Assembly: GCA_035295225.1 (NCBI GenBank)
Contig: DATGJI010000028.1
Span: 1 to 53,107 of the forward strand
Direction: 5' to 3'
DNA length: 53,107 nucleotides
From: Candidatus Eremiobacteraceae bacterium
GTDB lineage: Bacteria > Vulcanimicrobiota > Vulcanimicrobiia > Eremiobacterales > Eremiobacteraceae
Each line of letters starts with the position of its first letter. The stretch's first letter is position 1. A program made the position numbers and the translations under genes. A model generated the notes under the pieces. The model did not search any database, was not told the DNA's origin, and saw only the letters and a list, made by a program, of their open reading frames with translations. Shown piece by piece: positions 7,681 to 15,467 of the stretch.

Positions 7681-9021
7681 ATGCACGGTGGAAGGCGTAA
7701 CGTGACCATGATTGCGGTTGCGGCCGCGACGGCGATCGGGGCGATCGCATCGGCGAATCCGGCGGCGGCGGCGGTTACGTGGCACAGTTCGGTGCCGCAG
7801 CTGCAGCATATCATCATCATCATGCAAGAGAACCGCTCGTTCGATAGCTACTTCGGCACGTACCCAGGCGCGAACGGCATCCCGATGCGCAACGGCAAGC
7901 CCACCGTCTGCAATCCCGATCCGAACACGGGGAAGTGCGTTGCGCCGTATCTCGACTTCCACGACATCAACCAGGGCGGCCCGCACGATGCGGCGTCCGC
8001 GCGAACCGATATCGACGGCGGGAAGATGGATGGTTTCATCGCCACGGCTAAGACCTTCTCGTCACCGGACAGCGTGATGGCATATCACGACGGATCGATG
8101 TTGACGAACTACTGGACCTACGCGCAGCAGTACGTGCTGCAAGACGACATGTTCGCTCCATCCTTGGCATACAGTCTGCCCGAACACATCTTTCTCGTCT
8201 CGAACTGGTCCGCGTATTGTCCGCTCCCGAGCAAGCCCTCCACGTGCATGTCGTCGTTTGTTCCCACGGAGCCGGTGACGAACACGTACGGGTGGACCGA
8301 TATCACGTGGCTGCTGCACGCGGCACACGTTCCATGGAGATATTTTGTGTTCGGCGGTCAGTCCGGCGACGTGATCAACCCCGACGAAGACGACGGTGTT
8401 CACGGCATCTACGTGCATCAAGACGCGAAGATCGGCTCGCAGTGGAACCCGTTGCCCGCGTTCACCGATGTGGTGCAAGACGGACAGTTGGACAATATCA
8501 TAGACGGCAGCTATTTTTACAAAGATGCGGCGGCCGGAACACTGCCTGCGGTGTCGTGGGTGATCCCCGAAGGGACCTATAGCGAGCACCCGCCGAACTC
8601 CATCAAAAAGGGCATGGCGTACGTGACCGGACTTGTGAACGCGGTGATGAGCGGCCCGGATTGGAACACGAGCGCCATCTTCATCGCCTGGGATGACTGG
8701 GGCGGCCTCTACGATCACGTCGCGCCGCCGATCGTGGATTGGGGCGGATATGGTATTCGCGTCCCCGGCCTTCTCATCTCGCCATGGGCGCAGCACAACG
8801 TCGTCGATCATCAGTTGCTCAGCTTCGACGCCTACAACAAGCTGATCGAAGATCTATTCTTGAATTCGCAACGGCTCGACCCGACCAGTGACGGACGGCC
8901 GGATCCGCGGCCGGATGTGCGCGAGGCCTATCCACCGCTCGGGAATCTACTCACGGAGTTCGATTTCTCGCAACGCCCGCGCCCACCGATGCTGTTGCGC
9001 AACGCGATCATCCACCCGTAG
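7681..9021 (+). CDS. Exported phosphoesterase, phospholipase C/acid phosphatase family
   Basis: Member of the phosphoesterase family that includes bacterial phospholipases C and AcpA acid phosphatases (alkaline-phosphatase superfamily). The N terminus is an export signal (charged RR, hydrophobic MIAVAAATAIGAIASA, then AAAAV). The family signature follows directly: HIIIIMQENRSFDSYFGTYPG near residues 41-60, with the Glu-Asn metal-binding pair. Later blocks include VSWVIPEG, SEHPPN, WDDWGGLYDHV and RVPGLLISPWA. A ribosome site (GAGG, 6 bases before the ATG) supports 7681; ATG 7708 is an alternative. It probably releases phosphate from organic phosphates or phospholipids outside the cytoplasm. 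The substrate is inferred only from the family. Confidence 0.9.
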   Translation: MHGGRRNVTMIAVAAATAIGAIASANPAAAAVTWHSSVPQLQHIIIIMQENRSFDSYFGTYPGANGIPMRNGKPTVCNPDPNTGKCVAPYLDFHDINQGGPHDAASARTDIDGGKMDGFIATAKTFSSPDSVMAYHDGSMLTNYWTYAQQYVLQDDMFAPSLAYSLPEHIFLVSNWSAYCPLPSKPSTCMSSFVPTEPVTNTYGWTDITWLLHAAHVPWRYFVFGGQSGDVINPDEDDGVHGIYVHQDAKIGSQWNPLPAFTDVVQDGQLDNIIDGSYFYKDAAAGTLPAVSWVIPEGTYSEHPPNSIKKGMAYVTGLVNAVMSGPDWNTSAIFIAWDDWGGLYDHVAPPIVDWGGYGIRVPGLLISPWAQHNVVDHQLLSFDAYNKLIEDLFLNSQRLDPTSDGRPDPRPDVREAYPPLGNLLTEFDFSQRPRPPMLLRNAIIHP

Positions 9022-9116
9022 AGCGTCGTTCCAAAGCGTGAAGGGGAAAAATCGCGATAACGTAACGAGAGAAGAGCGGGATTAGCCCATTTCGGACCCG
9101 TTACCAAGGAGTCACA

Positions 9117-9734
9117 ATGAGATCCCCTTCCAACGGTATCGCGGTAATCGCGATCATAAGTGCTCTTGTATTGCCCTTCGCGGCCGCGGCATCGACCAAT
9201 CCGGTCGAACTGAATGCCGGCAGCATGGTGACCTCGAGCATCAATCAGACGATCGATTCAGGCAGCGCGCATGCCGGCGACAAGTTCACCATGACGGTCA
9301 TGACCCCGTATCCAGGCAACAACGCTGCGTACGACAATGCCAAACTCTTCGGGCACGTGACGCGCGTCGTCAGCGCCGGCCAAGGCCAGAACCCGGTGCT
9401 CGAATTCAACATCGATCGCATGGTGTTGGCGAACGGACGTCAGGCCGACGTCTCGATGTTGCTCCAGTCGCAAGCGACGCAACGCCACAACATGATCGCC
9501 AACACCGCCGTCACGGCGCTGGGCGGCATGATCGTCGGAAATATGATCGGCAAGTCGCTTTTCAAATCAAATCTCGGCGGCGCAGCAGGGCTCATAGCAG
9601 GCGCGCTCTACGCGAATAACAAGAGAGCAAACGTGTCGCTTCGCCAAGGATCGGTTGTGGTGACCGAAGTCCGACAATCCGTGGCCCTTGTGTATCCAAA
9701 ATCGACCGCCAAGGTGTCGCGAGCTCGGAATTAG
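9117..9734 (+). CDS. Exported protein with a glycine-zipper segment
   Basis: No specific function recognised. Residues 1-25 form a signal peptide (hydrophobic core AVIAIISALVLPFAAAA). The middle resembles a beta-rich domain (AGDKFTMTVMTPYP, then KLFGHVTRVVSAG). Residues about 125-165 alternate Gly with small residues (TALGGMIVGNMIGKSLF, then GGAAGLIAGALYA), typical of glycine-zipper membrane-inserting segments. AAGGAG lies 6 bases before the ATG. It converges with the AlkB-like gene and the stops overlap by 4 bases. The location is probably the periplasm or outer membrane. Confidence 0.8.
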   Translation: MRSPSNGIAVIAIISALVLPFAAAASTNPVELNAGSMVTSSINQTIDSGSAHAGDKFTMTVMTPYPGNNAAYDNAKLFGHVTRVVSAGQGQNPVLEFNIDRMVLANGRQADVSMLLQSQATQRHNMIANTAVTALGGMIVGNMIGKSLFKSNLGGAAGLIAGALYANNKRANVSLRQGSVVVTEVRQSVALVYPKSTAKVSRARN

Positions 9735-10318
9735 CGCCCCGCTTTGAACACGCTGCGGTATGCCACGCTGATACGCTGACCGACGGCGTCGCGCGTTTTT
9801 GGTATCCCGTGTTCGTAGTTCAGATGGCTGCGGTAGTCCATGAGCAACAGGCTGCCGGGTTCGAGGTCGAGATCGACCACGCGTCGTGGTGACGATTTGC
9901 TTCGGATTCTCATGCGCCGGGCCGAGCCGAGACTGACCAGCGCAACCGGCGCCCCGACCGGGCCGCGTTCGACGTGATCGCCATGCGGCGCGACGCTGTC
10001 GTTGCCGTCACGGTAGAAGTTCAGGCCGGCCGCATTGAAGGTGAAATTGCAGAACTGTTCGACAGGTCCTCGCATCAGCGCGATCGGTTCGGGCAATTCG
10101 GGATCGCTCAACGCATACGATCCGACGAGGCGCGGCACGTCCACGACCCGATCGTACATCGGACGGCGCTCGGCGCGCCATGCGACTTTGTCGCGCAGCC
10201 ATTCGAACCATAGTCGAGCCTGGTCGTCGCTGAAGAGGGTGCGCCGGTAGACTATACGCGCCGTCCCATCGTCGACGAGCGCTTCGGCGTTGCCCGATGC
10301 GAGCAATGAAAGTTGCAT
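9731..10318 (-). CDS. AlkB-like 2-oxoglutarate/Fe(II) dioxygenase
   Basis: The AlkB family repairs alkylated DNA or RNA bases by oxidative demethylation; some members modify tRNA. Visible motifs are NFYRDGNDSVAPHGDH (iron ligands HGD, with N-x-Y as in AlkB homologues), then the distal His in LNYEHGIPK and the 2-oxoglutarate Arg in GQRISVAYR. The 195-residue length fits short AlkB homologues (AlkB2/3-like). It lies 13 bases after the pirin gene on the same strand, so an operon is likely. Without a substrate-loop comparison I cannot say whether DNA or another substrate is used. Confidence 0.85.
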   Translation of the reverse strand: MQLSLLASGNAEALVDDGTARIVYRRTLFSDDQARLWFEWLRDKVAWRAERRPMYDRVVDVPRLVGSYALSDPELPEPIALMRGPVEQFCNFTFNAAGLNFYRDGNDSVAPHGDHVERGPVGAPVALVSLGSARRMRIRSKSSPRRVVDLDLEPGSLLLMDYRSHLNYEHGIPKTRDAVGQRISVAYRSVFKAGR

Positions 10319-10331
10319 CTTACGTATAGCT

Positions 10332-11234
10332 CTATTCCCGCAGAAACGTTCCTTCGCGCAGTTCGGTGAACGCCTCTTGCAGCTGCGCTTGCGTGTTCAT
10401 GACGATCGGTCCGTACCAGGCAACAGGTTCGCCGAGCGGCTTGCCGGATACGAGCAAGAACCGCACGCCGTCTTCGCCCGCCTTCACCATGACCTCGTCG
10501 CCTTTATCGAAGAGCACGAGGGACTGGTTCTCGGCATGCGAGGGCGGCGCGGTATCAAGCCAATTGCTCGGCTCGGTCGGCACGGCCAACGGCTCGGATG
10601 CGTTGCAGAATTTCGCGTCGCCGGAGAAGACATAGGCAAATGCGTGGCGCGTGGTCTCGACGGGCAACGACTTCTTACGGCCCGGCGGAACGGTCACGTC
10701 GAGATAGATCGGGTCGATGGCGACTTCAGGCACGGGGCCCTTCTTGCCCCAAAACGATCCGCAGACCACGCGCACGATCGTGCCGTCGTCATCCGTGACC
10801 TCGGGGATATCCTTAGACACGACCTCCTGGTAGCGCGGCTCCGTCATCTTGCGCGACGCCGGAAGATTCGCCCACAACTGAAATCCATGCATGCGCCCAG
10901 TCTGATCGCCTTTGGGCATCTCCTGATGGATGATCCCTTTACCCGCTGTCATCCATTGCACGTCTCCCGCGGCGATCGTGCCGCTGTGCCCGATGCTGTC
11001 GCCGTGCTCGACCGTGCCTGCTAACACGTACGTGATGGTCTCGATTCCTCGATGGGGATGCCACGGAAAACCCGCTAAGTAGTCCGCAGGAACGTCGTTG
11101 CGGAAATCGTCCAGCAAGAGGAACGGATCGAAGTCCGATGTGTTGCCGAAGCCGAATGCGCGGCGAAGGTGCACGCCCGCACCTTCCAGCGTCGGTTTCG
11201 ATCTTATGAGGCGTTTGATCGGCCGGACGGACAT
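10332..11234 (-). CDS. Pirin family protein
   Basis: Bicupin, iron-binding protein; some pirins have quercetin dioxygenase activity and others modulate transcription or metabolism. The N-terminal cupin carries the family signature (PFLLLDDFRND; HPHRGIETITYVLAGTVEHGDSIGH; GDVQWMTAGKGIIHQE) with the His-x-His, His and Glu metal ligands around residues 58-105. The C-terminal cupin is present but lacks an obvious metal set, as is usual. Full length at 300 residues. It is first of a two-gene leftward unit with the AlkB-like gene. Its promoter region would overlap that of the exported gene starting at 11335. Confidence 0.93.
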   Translation of the reverse strand: MSVRPIKRLIRSKPTLEGAGVHLRRAFGFGNTSDFDPFLLLDDFRNDVPADYLAGFPWHPHRGIETITYVLAGTVEHGDSIGHSGTIAAGDVQWMTAGKGIIHQEMPKGDQTGRMHGFQLWANLPASRKMTEPRYQEVVSKDIPEVTDDDGTIVRVVCGSFWGKKGPVPEVAIDPIYLDVTVPPGRKKSLPVETTRHAFAYVFSGDAKFCNASEPLAVPTEPSNWLDTAPPSHAENQSLVLFDKGDEVMVKAGEDGVRFLLVSGKPLGEPVAWYGPIVMNTQAQLQEAFTELREGTFLRE

Positions 11235-11334
11235 TGCAGCTCTCCGAGTGACTTTGAAGTGCCGAGCGAAGGACCGTTGGTTCTGTCAGGCTAAAGCGGA
11301 GTCTTTCCGAAGCTTGCGTCGTTGGAGAGTGCGT

Positions 11335-11811
11335 ATGCTCAAGCGTCACATCGCGGCTATCGGCGCCGCGGCAATAATTCCGCTCGCGGCGATCGTCGCC
11401 GCGGCGGCCCAAACCGAATTGCGCCAGACGCCGGGCTCGAACATCACCATCTCGACATGCGACCCGCACCGGCACGGCGCCGGGGTCACGCATCCTTGGA
11501 TCGACCCTTACGGTATCAGACACTACCCCGGCGATTTCCCGAGCGACGAAGGTTTCCTGGCCATTGACTATCAGAACACAGCAAAGACGGCGGCGACCGA
11601 AATCGATTTCGGGCTCGTGGCGCGCGGCTCGCTCGTGGCCACGGCGAAGGACGTCGGCACGTTCTCGCCGGCCGTGAAGATATCGCACGAGTTCGTGATA
11701 AGCCGCGAAGTCTTCCCGATCGGCACGGAGTTCCCGTATTGCGCCGTGCTCCGCGTGAAATATAGCGACGGAACGGAATGGCGCAATCCGAACCCTCCGC
11801 CTACAGGCTAG
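11335..11811 (+). CDS. Small exported protein of unknown function
   Basis: Not recognised. The ATG at 11335 has GGAGAG 6 bases upstream and opens a signal peptide (MLKRHIAAIGAAAIIPLAAIVAAAAQ); an open frame further left into the pirin gene is not needed. The mature part, about 130 residues, has two Cys (STCDP and FPYCAVL) that could form a disulfide. It has a beta-rich middle (FLAIDYQNTAKTAATEIDFGLVARGSLVATAKDVGTFS), an arrangement seen in small immunoglobulin-like exported proteins. Divergent from pirin. Probably periplasmic. Confidence 0.7.
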   Translation: MLKRHIAAIGAAAIIPLAAIVAAAAQTELRQTPGSNITISTCDPHRHGAGVTHPWIDPYGIRHYPGDFPSDEGFLAIDYQNTAKTAATEIDFGLVARGSLVATAKDVGTFSPAVKISHEFVISREVFPIGTEFPYCAVLRVKYSDGTEWRNPNPPPTG

Positions 11812-11854
11812 GCTTCGATAGCTTCTGCTGTCACCTGCACGCGCCAATAAGGAA

Positions 11855-11882
11855 GGGCGGTCGCTCGGGGGAGCGACCGCCC
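11855..11882 (-). terminator. Intrinsic terminator of the BON-hsp20 unit
   Basis: Perfect 12-base stem (GGGCGGTCGCTC with GAGCGACCGCCC) around a 4-base loop, 23 bases after the hsp20 stop on the minus strand. On that strand it is followed by TTCCTTATT, so it fits leftward termination best. It may also serve the converging gene that ends at 11811. Confidence 0.75.
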
Positions 11883-11904
11883 ACACGGCGCGATGCCAAA
11901 GGGG

Positions 11905-12369
11905 TTATGAGATTGTCACCTTTGTCGGCTGCGCCGGCTTGAGCGAGGGGATTTGGATCTTGAGGATGCCTTTATCGAACTCCGCTGTGACTTTGTCGGC
12001 GTCGATATCCTCCGGCAGTGAAACGCTGCGCGAGAAGCTTCCCCTGCGCATCTCGCGATACTGATACTTCTTTTCCTTTTCCACTTGTTCAGTCGCGTAT
12101 TTCCCCGAAATTGTCAGGGAATTGCCTTCGACCTGGATCTCGATGTCTTTCTTGTCGAGACCGGGAAGCGCGACTTCGACATTATACTTCCCGTCTTTGT
12201 TGTAGAGATCGATCGCGGGCATGATGAACTGGTCCGCGAAACGCGATGTGTCGAGGAACGAGTTCATCGCGCGCCGGAAGGTCCCGAAATCGCCAAAGGG
12301 ACTGATCGAGTAGAAATCCTCAAAGAACGGGCGGATCTCATCTCGTTTGGGTGTCAGCGTTGTGGACAT
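11905..12369 (-). CDS. Small heat-shock protein, Hsp20/alpha-crystallin family
   Basis: ATP-independent holdase forming oligomers around unfolding proteins. The alpha-crystallin domain spans about residues 50-145: MPAIDLYNKDGKYNVEVALPG, KKDIEIQVEGNSLTISGK, then RSVSLPEDIDADKVTAEFDKGILKIQIPS, which includes the G-x-L motif. A C-terminal IPS-type anchor is weak. AGGAG lies 7 bases before the ATG. It lies 37 bases after the BON gene on the same strand, so both are probably in one stress operon ending at the hairpin 11855-11882. Confidence 0.93.
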   Translation of the reverse strand: MSTTLTPKRDEIRPFFEDFYSISPFGDFGTFRRAMNSFLDTSRFADQFIMPAIDLYNKDGKYNVEVALPGLDKKDIEIQVEGNSLTISGKYATEQVEKEKKYQYREMRRGSFSRSVSLPEDIDADKVTAEFDKGILKIQIPSLKPAQPTKVTIS

Positions 12370-12406
12370 GTCTTTCTCCTTTCAATGAGTATTATGGTTG
12401 CGCGGC

Positions 12407-13063
12407 CTAGCCGATGGTGAGAAGATTGTCGACTCGCGTCACTCCCGGCACGTGCCACGCCGCGCGAACCGCTTCGTCGCGCTCGGTCAGCGTGTGGACC
12501 ACGCCTTTGAGGGTGACTTTTCCGCCGACGGTTTCCACGCTGATCCGCTTCGCCTCGGACTCCGCTGTGCGTGAGAATGCTCGCTCGATCTTTTCCTTGA
12601 CGTCTCGCGGTCCGACGAACTTGCCGGACTTCAGCGTGATCAGATTCGTGATCTCCGTGACGCCCTTGAGGTTGCGTACCGCGGCTTCGGCTTCGGATCG
12701 TTGAAATTCCCAGTCGAGCTCGCCCGCTAGCGTGACCGCACCGTTTTCCACGGTGACTTGTACGGAAGCGGCCGGCACAAACGTGTTCCACGCAAGGGCG
12801 CTGACGGCGGCTGCCGCGATGTCTGTGTCGTTGCGGCGGTGCGAATGCGGCAGTTCCACTCGCAGCTCTTCCGCGATGCCGCGAACTCCGGCGATACGCT
12901 TTATCGCTCGCTCTACGGCGTATTTCTGAGCGTAGTTCGGCACCGTGCCCGAAATCGTCACGATCGCGTTATGGACCCCGACGGTGAGATCTCGTTCGTC
13001 GACTTGGAGATCGAAGGCTAGTGAATCGACGACGTCTTTGTGCAGTTGAACATCGGTCTTCAT
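12407..13063 (-). CDS. Triple BON-domain protein (OsmY-like)
   Basis: BON domains bind phospholipid or other membrane ligands and occur in osmotic-stress proteins such as OsmY. Three copies fill the 218 residues: about 5-70 (VHNAIVTISGTVPNYAQ), 78-145 (VENGAVTLAGELDWEFQRSEAE) and 150-218 (TVGGKVTLKGVVHTLTERDEA), each ending in a V-x-x-V/I-x-N type strand. No signal peptide is visible, so unlike OsmY it is likely cytoplasmic. Its start codon directly follows the hairpin 13064-13092, which places the ribosome site partly in a stem. It is probably co-transcribed with hsp20. Confidence 0.9.
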   Translation of the reverse strand: MKTDVQLHKDVVDSLAFDLQVDERDLTVGVHNAIVTISGTVPNYAQKYAVERAIKRIAGVRGIAEELRVELPHSHRRNDTDIAAAAVSALAWNTFVPAASVQVTVENGAVTLAGELDWEFQRSEAEAAVRNLKGVTEITNLITLKSGKFVGPRDVKEKIERAFSRTAESEAKRISVETVGGKVTLKGVVHTLTERDEAVRAAWHVPGVTRVDNLLTIG

Positions 13064-13092
13064 GGCAAGAACCCCCTATTGGTTTTCTTGCC
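13064..13092 (-). promoter_or_regulatory. Hairpin abutting the BON start codon; possible RNA thermometer
   Basis: On the minus strand, GGCAAGAA pairs perfectly with TTCTTGCC, the last base of the stem being next to the ATG. Inside are an AA/GG internal loop, two C-G pairs and an AATAG loop. The purine-rich ribosome site (AGGGGG, 8 bases before the ATG) is partly paired. A short stem with mismatches masking a ribosome site ahead of a stress operon is the layout of known RNA thermometers. The function here is inferred. Confidence 0.45.
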
Positions 13093-13210
13093 TAACTCTA
13101 CATCTCGGCGGTCCGCGGCGATGTGAAGCTCTCGTGAATATCGTCATGGATTGCGACGTCTGTCGCTTCAGCCGAATCGAGCCAACGCCGACGCCTCGCA
13201 CGCGGTGACG

Positions 13211-13402
13211 TCAGCGTTTGCGCCGGCCGGTTTTCGGAACCAATTCTGCGCGTTTCGTGTTCGTCTTAAATCGCTCGACGTTCGCCATGCGCGGGCCCGC
13301 CATGCGGCCGGAACTCTCGCGTTGGCTCTCACCGTGAGCCGTCAGGTGGCCGCGCGCCGGTTCCCCAGCCTTTCGCGCTCGATCCGTCTTTCGTTTGGCC
13401 AT
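13211..13402 (-). CDS. Small very basic protein, 63 residues
   Basis: Not recognised. It has a good ribosome site (GGGAGAG, about 4 bases before ATG) lying within the last codons of the phosphoribosyltransferase gene, which it overlaps by 61 bases in another frame. The product is rich in Lys, Arg, Gly and Ser (MAKRKTDRARKAGEPARG, ending TGRRKR), has no Cys or hydrophobic segment, and is probably disordered and nucleic-acid binding, or spurious. The ribosome site and position between stress genes are the only support. Confidence 0.4.
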   Translation of the reverse strand: MAKRKTDRARKAGEPARGHLTAHGESQRESSGRMAGPRMANVERFKTNTKRAELVPKTGRRKR

Positions 13403-14055
13403 GATCTCTCCCGCCTTCCTACGCTTTGAGCGAGCAGATCTCGCACTTCTTTGTCGGTCGTCTGCGAGAAATCTTTATAGTGAACGCCGACGGCATACAG
13501 CACCTCCGGCACGAAAACGGCGACGACGCTGTCCGCCTCACGTTCCAGGGACGCGACGGCTTGCCGCGATGCGAGGGGTACTGCCACCACAATGCGGCGC
13601 ACGCCGCGCTCCCGCAACGCAGAGATCGCGGCGCGCATGCTGGCTCCCGTCGCGAGGCCATCGTCCACGACGATGGCAAGCTTGCCGTTGACTTCGATCG
13701 GCGGGCGCCCGTCGCGGTATGTGCGTTCGCGACGGGTGAGCTCGGCGACTTCGCGGGTGGCGACAGCATCCAACTCGGCCTGCGAGACGCCGGCGACAAG
13801 ATCGGGGTCGATGACAAGAGTGCCGCCTGAGGCTATCGCGCCGATCGCGAGCTCTTCTCGCCCGGGAAATCCGAGTTTGCGAACGACGATGACATCCAGC
13901 GGAGCCCTAAGCGCCTGCGCGACTTCGTATGCGACCGGAACGCCGCCGCGAGGCAGCGCGAGAACGACGATGTCCGAATCGCCGGTGAACTTGCTCAGAT
14001 GCTTGGCAAGGTCTCGGCCCGCGCTGCGGCGGTCGGGAAATCGCGGAAAGTTCAT
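13342..14055 (-). CDS. Phosphoribosyltransferase-family protein of stress clusters
   Basis: Type I PRTase fold. The PRPP-binding loop is IVVDDGLATGASMRAA (about residues 125-140), with earlier blocks VLALPRGGVPVAYEVA and RKLGFPGREELAIGAIASGG. This subfamily commonly lies beside Hsp20, BON and universal-stress genes, and its substrate is not established. The family usually ends near DFSQTTDKEVRDLL; here about 25 further basic residues follow, overlapping the next small gene. It starts 30 bases after the metallothionein-like gene, so the two are probably co-transcribed. Confidence 0.88.
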   Translation of the reverse strand: MNFPRFPDRRSAGRDLAKHLSKFTGDSDIVVLALPRGGVPVAYEVAQALRAPLDVIVVRKLGFPGREELAIGAIASGGTLVIDPDLVAGVSQAELDAVATREVAELTRRERTYRDGRPPIEVNGKLAIVVDDGLATGASMRAAISALRERGVRRIVVAVPLASRQAVASLEREADSVVAVFVPEVLYAVGVHYKDFSQTTDKEVRDLLAQSVGRRERSWPNERRIERERLGNRRAAT

Positions 14056-14085
14056 GGTGCGGCCGATCCAATGCGCACGCGATGA

Positions 14086-14277
14086 TCAAGCACAGGGGAT
14101 GTGGCCGCATTGACAGACGCCGTCCCCACGCCCGACGCCTTCATCGCGGCAGTACTCGCAACAGAACGCCATCGGCGAACCGTGTGCGATGATGCAACCG
14201 CAGACCTCGTTGGCGCACGTGCGCTCGGAGGCGTGTGGATCTTTTTCGAGGATTTCATGATGCTGCATGTGCTGCAT
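14086..14277 (-). CDS. Metallothionein-like Cys-rich peptide
   Basis: 63 residues with nine Cys and several His. The pattern is C-x4-C-x-C (CANEVCGC), then CCEYC, then CQCGHIPC near the end. This closely follows the layout of bacterial metallothioneins such as cyanobacterial SmtA, which bind Zn, Cd or Cu through Cys and His. AGGAG lies 7 bases before the ATG. It is first of a likely leftward unit with the phosphoribosyltransferase. No clear ArsR/SmtB-type operator was recognised in the 62 bases upstream. The metal preference cannot be read from the sequence. Confidence 0.8.
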   Translation of the reverse strand: MQHMQHHEILEKDPHASERTCANEVCGCIIAHGSPMAFCCEYCRDEGVGRGDGVCQCGHIPCA

Positions 14278-14339
14278 GGCGTTACTCCTGAGACCAGCGT
14301 ACCGAAAAGTCTTGAATTTACTGCGAATACATCACCCGT

Positions 14340-15467
14340 CTAGCCGATCTTCTTTTGAAAGCGGAAGACGGCGATAGCGAAGACGACGATTCCGAGCACC
14401 GCGAGTTCCAGCACCTGCGGCCATAAGATGTCTATGCCCACGCCCTTGACGATCACACCGCGCACGAGCGTCAGGAAGTACGTCAGCGGCATGATCGCTC
14501 CAACCCACTGCAAGAATACGGGGAGGGTCTCACGCGGAAAGATGAATCCCGACAGCAAGATGCCGGGCAAAAGGAAGAACTGGGCCATCTGCATCGCCTG
14601 CTGGAACGTCGCAGAAACAGTCGAGATCAGAATACCCACACCGACGACCGAGAAGAAGAAGGCCAGCGTGGCCAGGTAGAGCGTCAGGACGCTGCCGCGC
14701 ACCGGCACGTCGAATAAGAAATACGCCACCACGAGGATCATCGTGCACAGCACGTAACCGATGCCGACGATCGGCGCGATCTTGCCGAGAATCAGCTCGT
14801 CGGAACGGACCGGCGTCACCACCAATTGCTCGAGTGTTCCAAGTTCTCGTTCGCGCACGACCGCGATGATGCTCAGGAACGTCATGCTGAATTGCAACAC
14901 GACCGCAAGGACACCGGGGACGATGAAGACTTCACTGCGCAAATCGGGATTGTACCATGCGCGCGTTCGCACGACCGGAGTGCTCACGACAGAATGTCCA
15001 CCGTGCAGCGCGAGCGCCTGGACAGCGACGTTTCGCGCGATGTCGGCGCCGACGCCCGTGGCTACCGAAAGCGACACACGCGCTGCCGTTGCATCGGTGG
15101 CGTCTACCGCGACCATCACGTCGGTCTCCCGCCCGGCCGCGAGATCGCCCGCGTAGTCGGGCGGTATCACAATCCCGACGAGCGCTTTGCCCCGATCTAT
15201 CGAATCCTCGACATCGTGCATGGTCGCGGCCGCATAGCGCACAGAAAAGTAGTCGGTATTGACGAATTCCTGAATGAGCTGCCGGCTCTGCGGCGTCTTC
15301 GATTGGTCGAGGACGATCGTCGGTTGATATTTGACGTCGCTGGACAGGTAACCATACAGGATGAGCTGCACAAGCGGCATCACGAGGATACTCGTGAGCG
15401 ATCTCCGGTCACGCAGGAACTGCAACGTCTCCTTATGGATGATGCTGCGCAGCCGCCGCCACTTCAC
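14340..15467 (-). CDS. ABC-2 type exporter permease (YbhS/YbhR-like)
   Basis: Membrane subunit of an efflux pump. It has an N-terminal membrane segment (SLTSILVMPLVQLILYGYL, about residues 24-42), a large extracytoplasmic domain (about 45-175), then five further segments in the C-terminal half, including VVLQFSMTFLSIIAVVRE with the conserved ERELGTLEQLVVTPVR block. Last gene of the operon; its ATG overlaps the stop of the preceding ATPase by 4 bases. E. coli Ybh has two permeases, YbhS and YbhR; only one is present here, so it may homodimerise. Confidence 0.93.
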   Translation of the reverse strand: MKWRRLRSIIHKETLQFLRDRRSLTSILVMPLVQLILYGYLSSDVKYQPTIVLDQSKTPQSRQLIQEFVNTDYFSVRYAAATMHDVEDSIDRGKALVGIVIPPDYAGDLAAGRETDVMVAVDATDATAARVSLSVATGVGADIARNVAVQALALHGGHSVVSTPVVRTRAWYNPDLRSEVFIVPGVLAVVLQFSMTFLSIIAVVRERELGTLEQLVVTPVRSDELILGKIAPIVGIGYVLCTMILVVAYFLFDVPVRGSVLTLYLATLAFFFSVVGVGILISTVSATFQQAMQMAQFFLLPGILLSGFIFPRETLPVFLQWVGAIMPLTYFLTLVRGVIVKGVGIDILWPQVLELAVLGIVVFAIAVFRFQKKIG

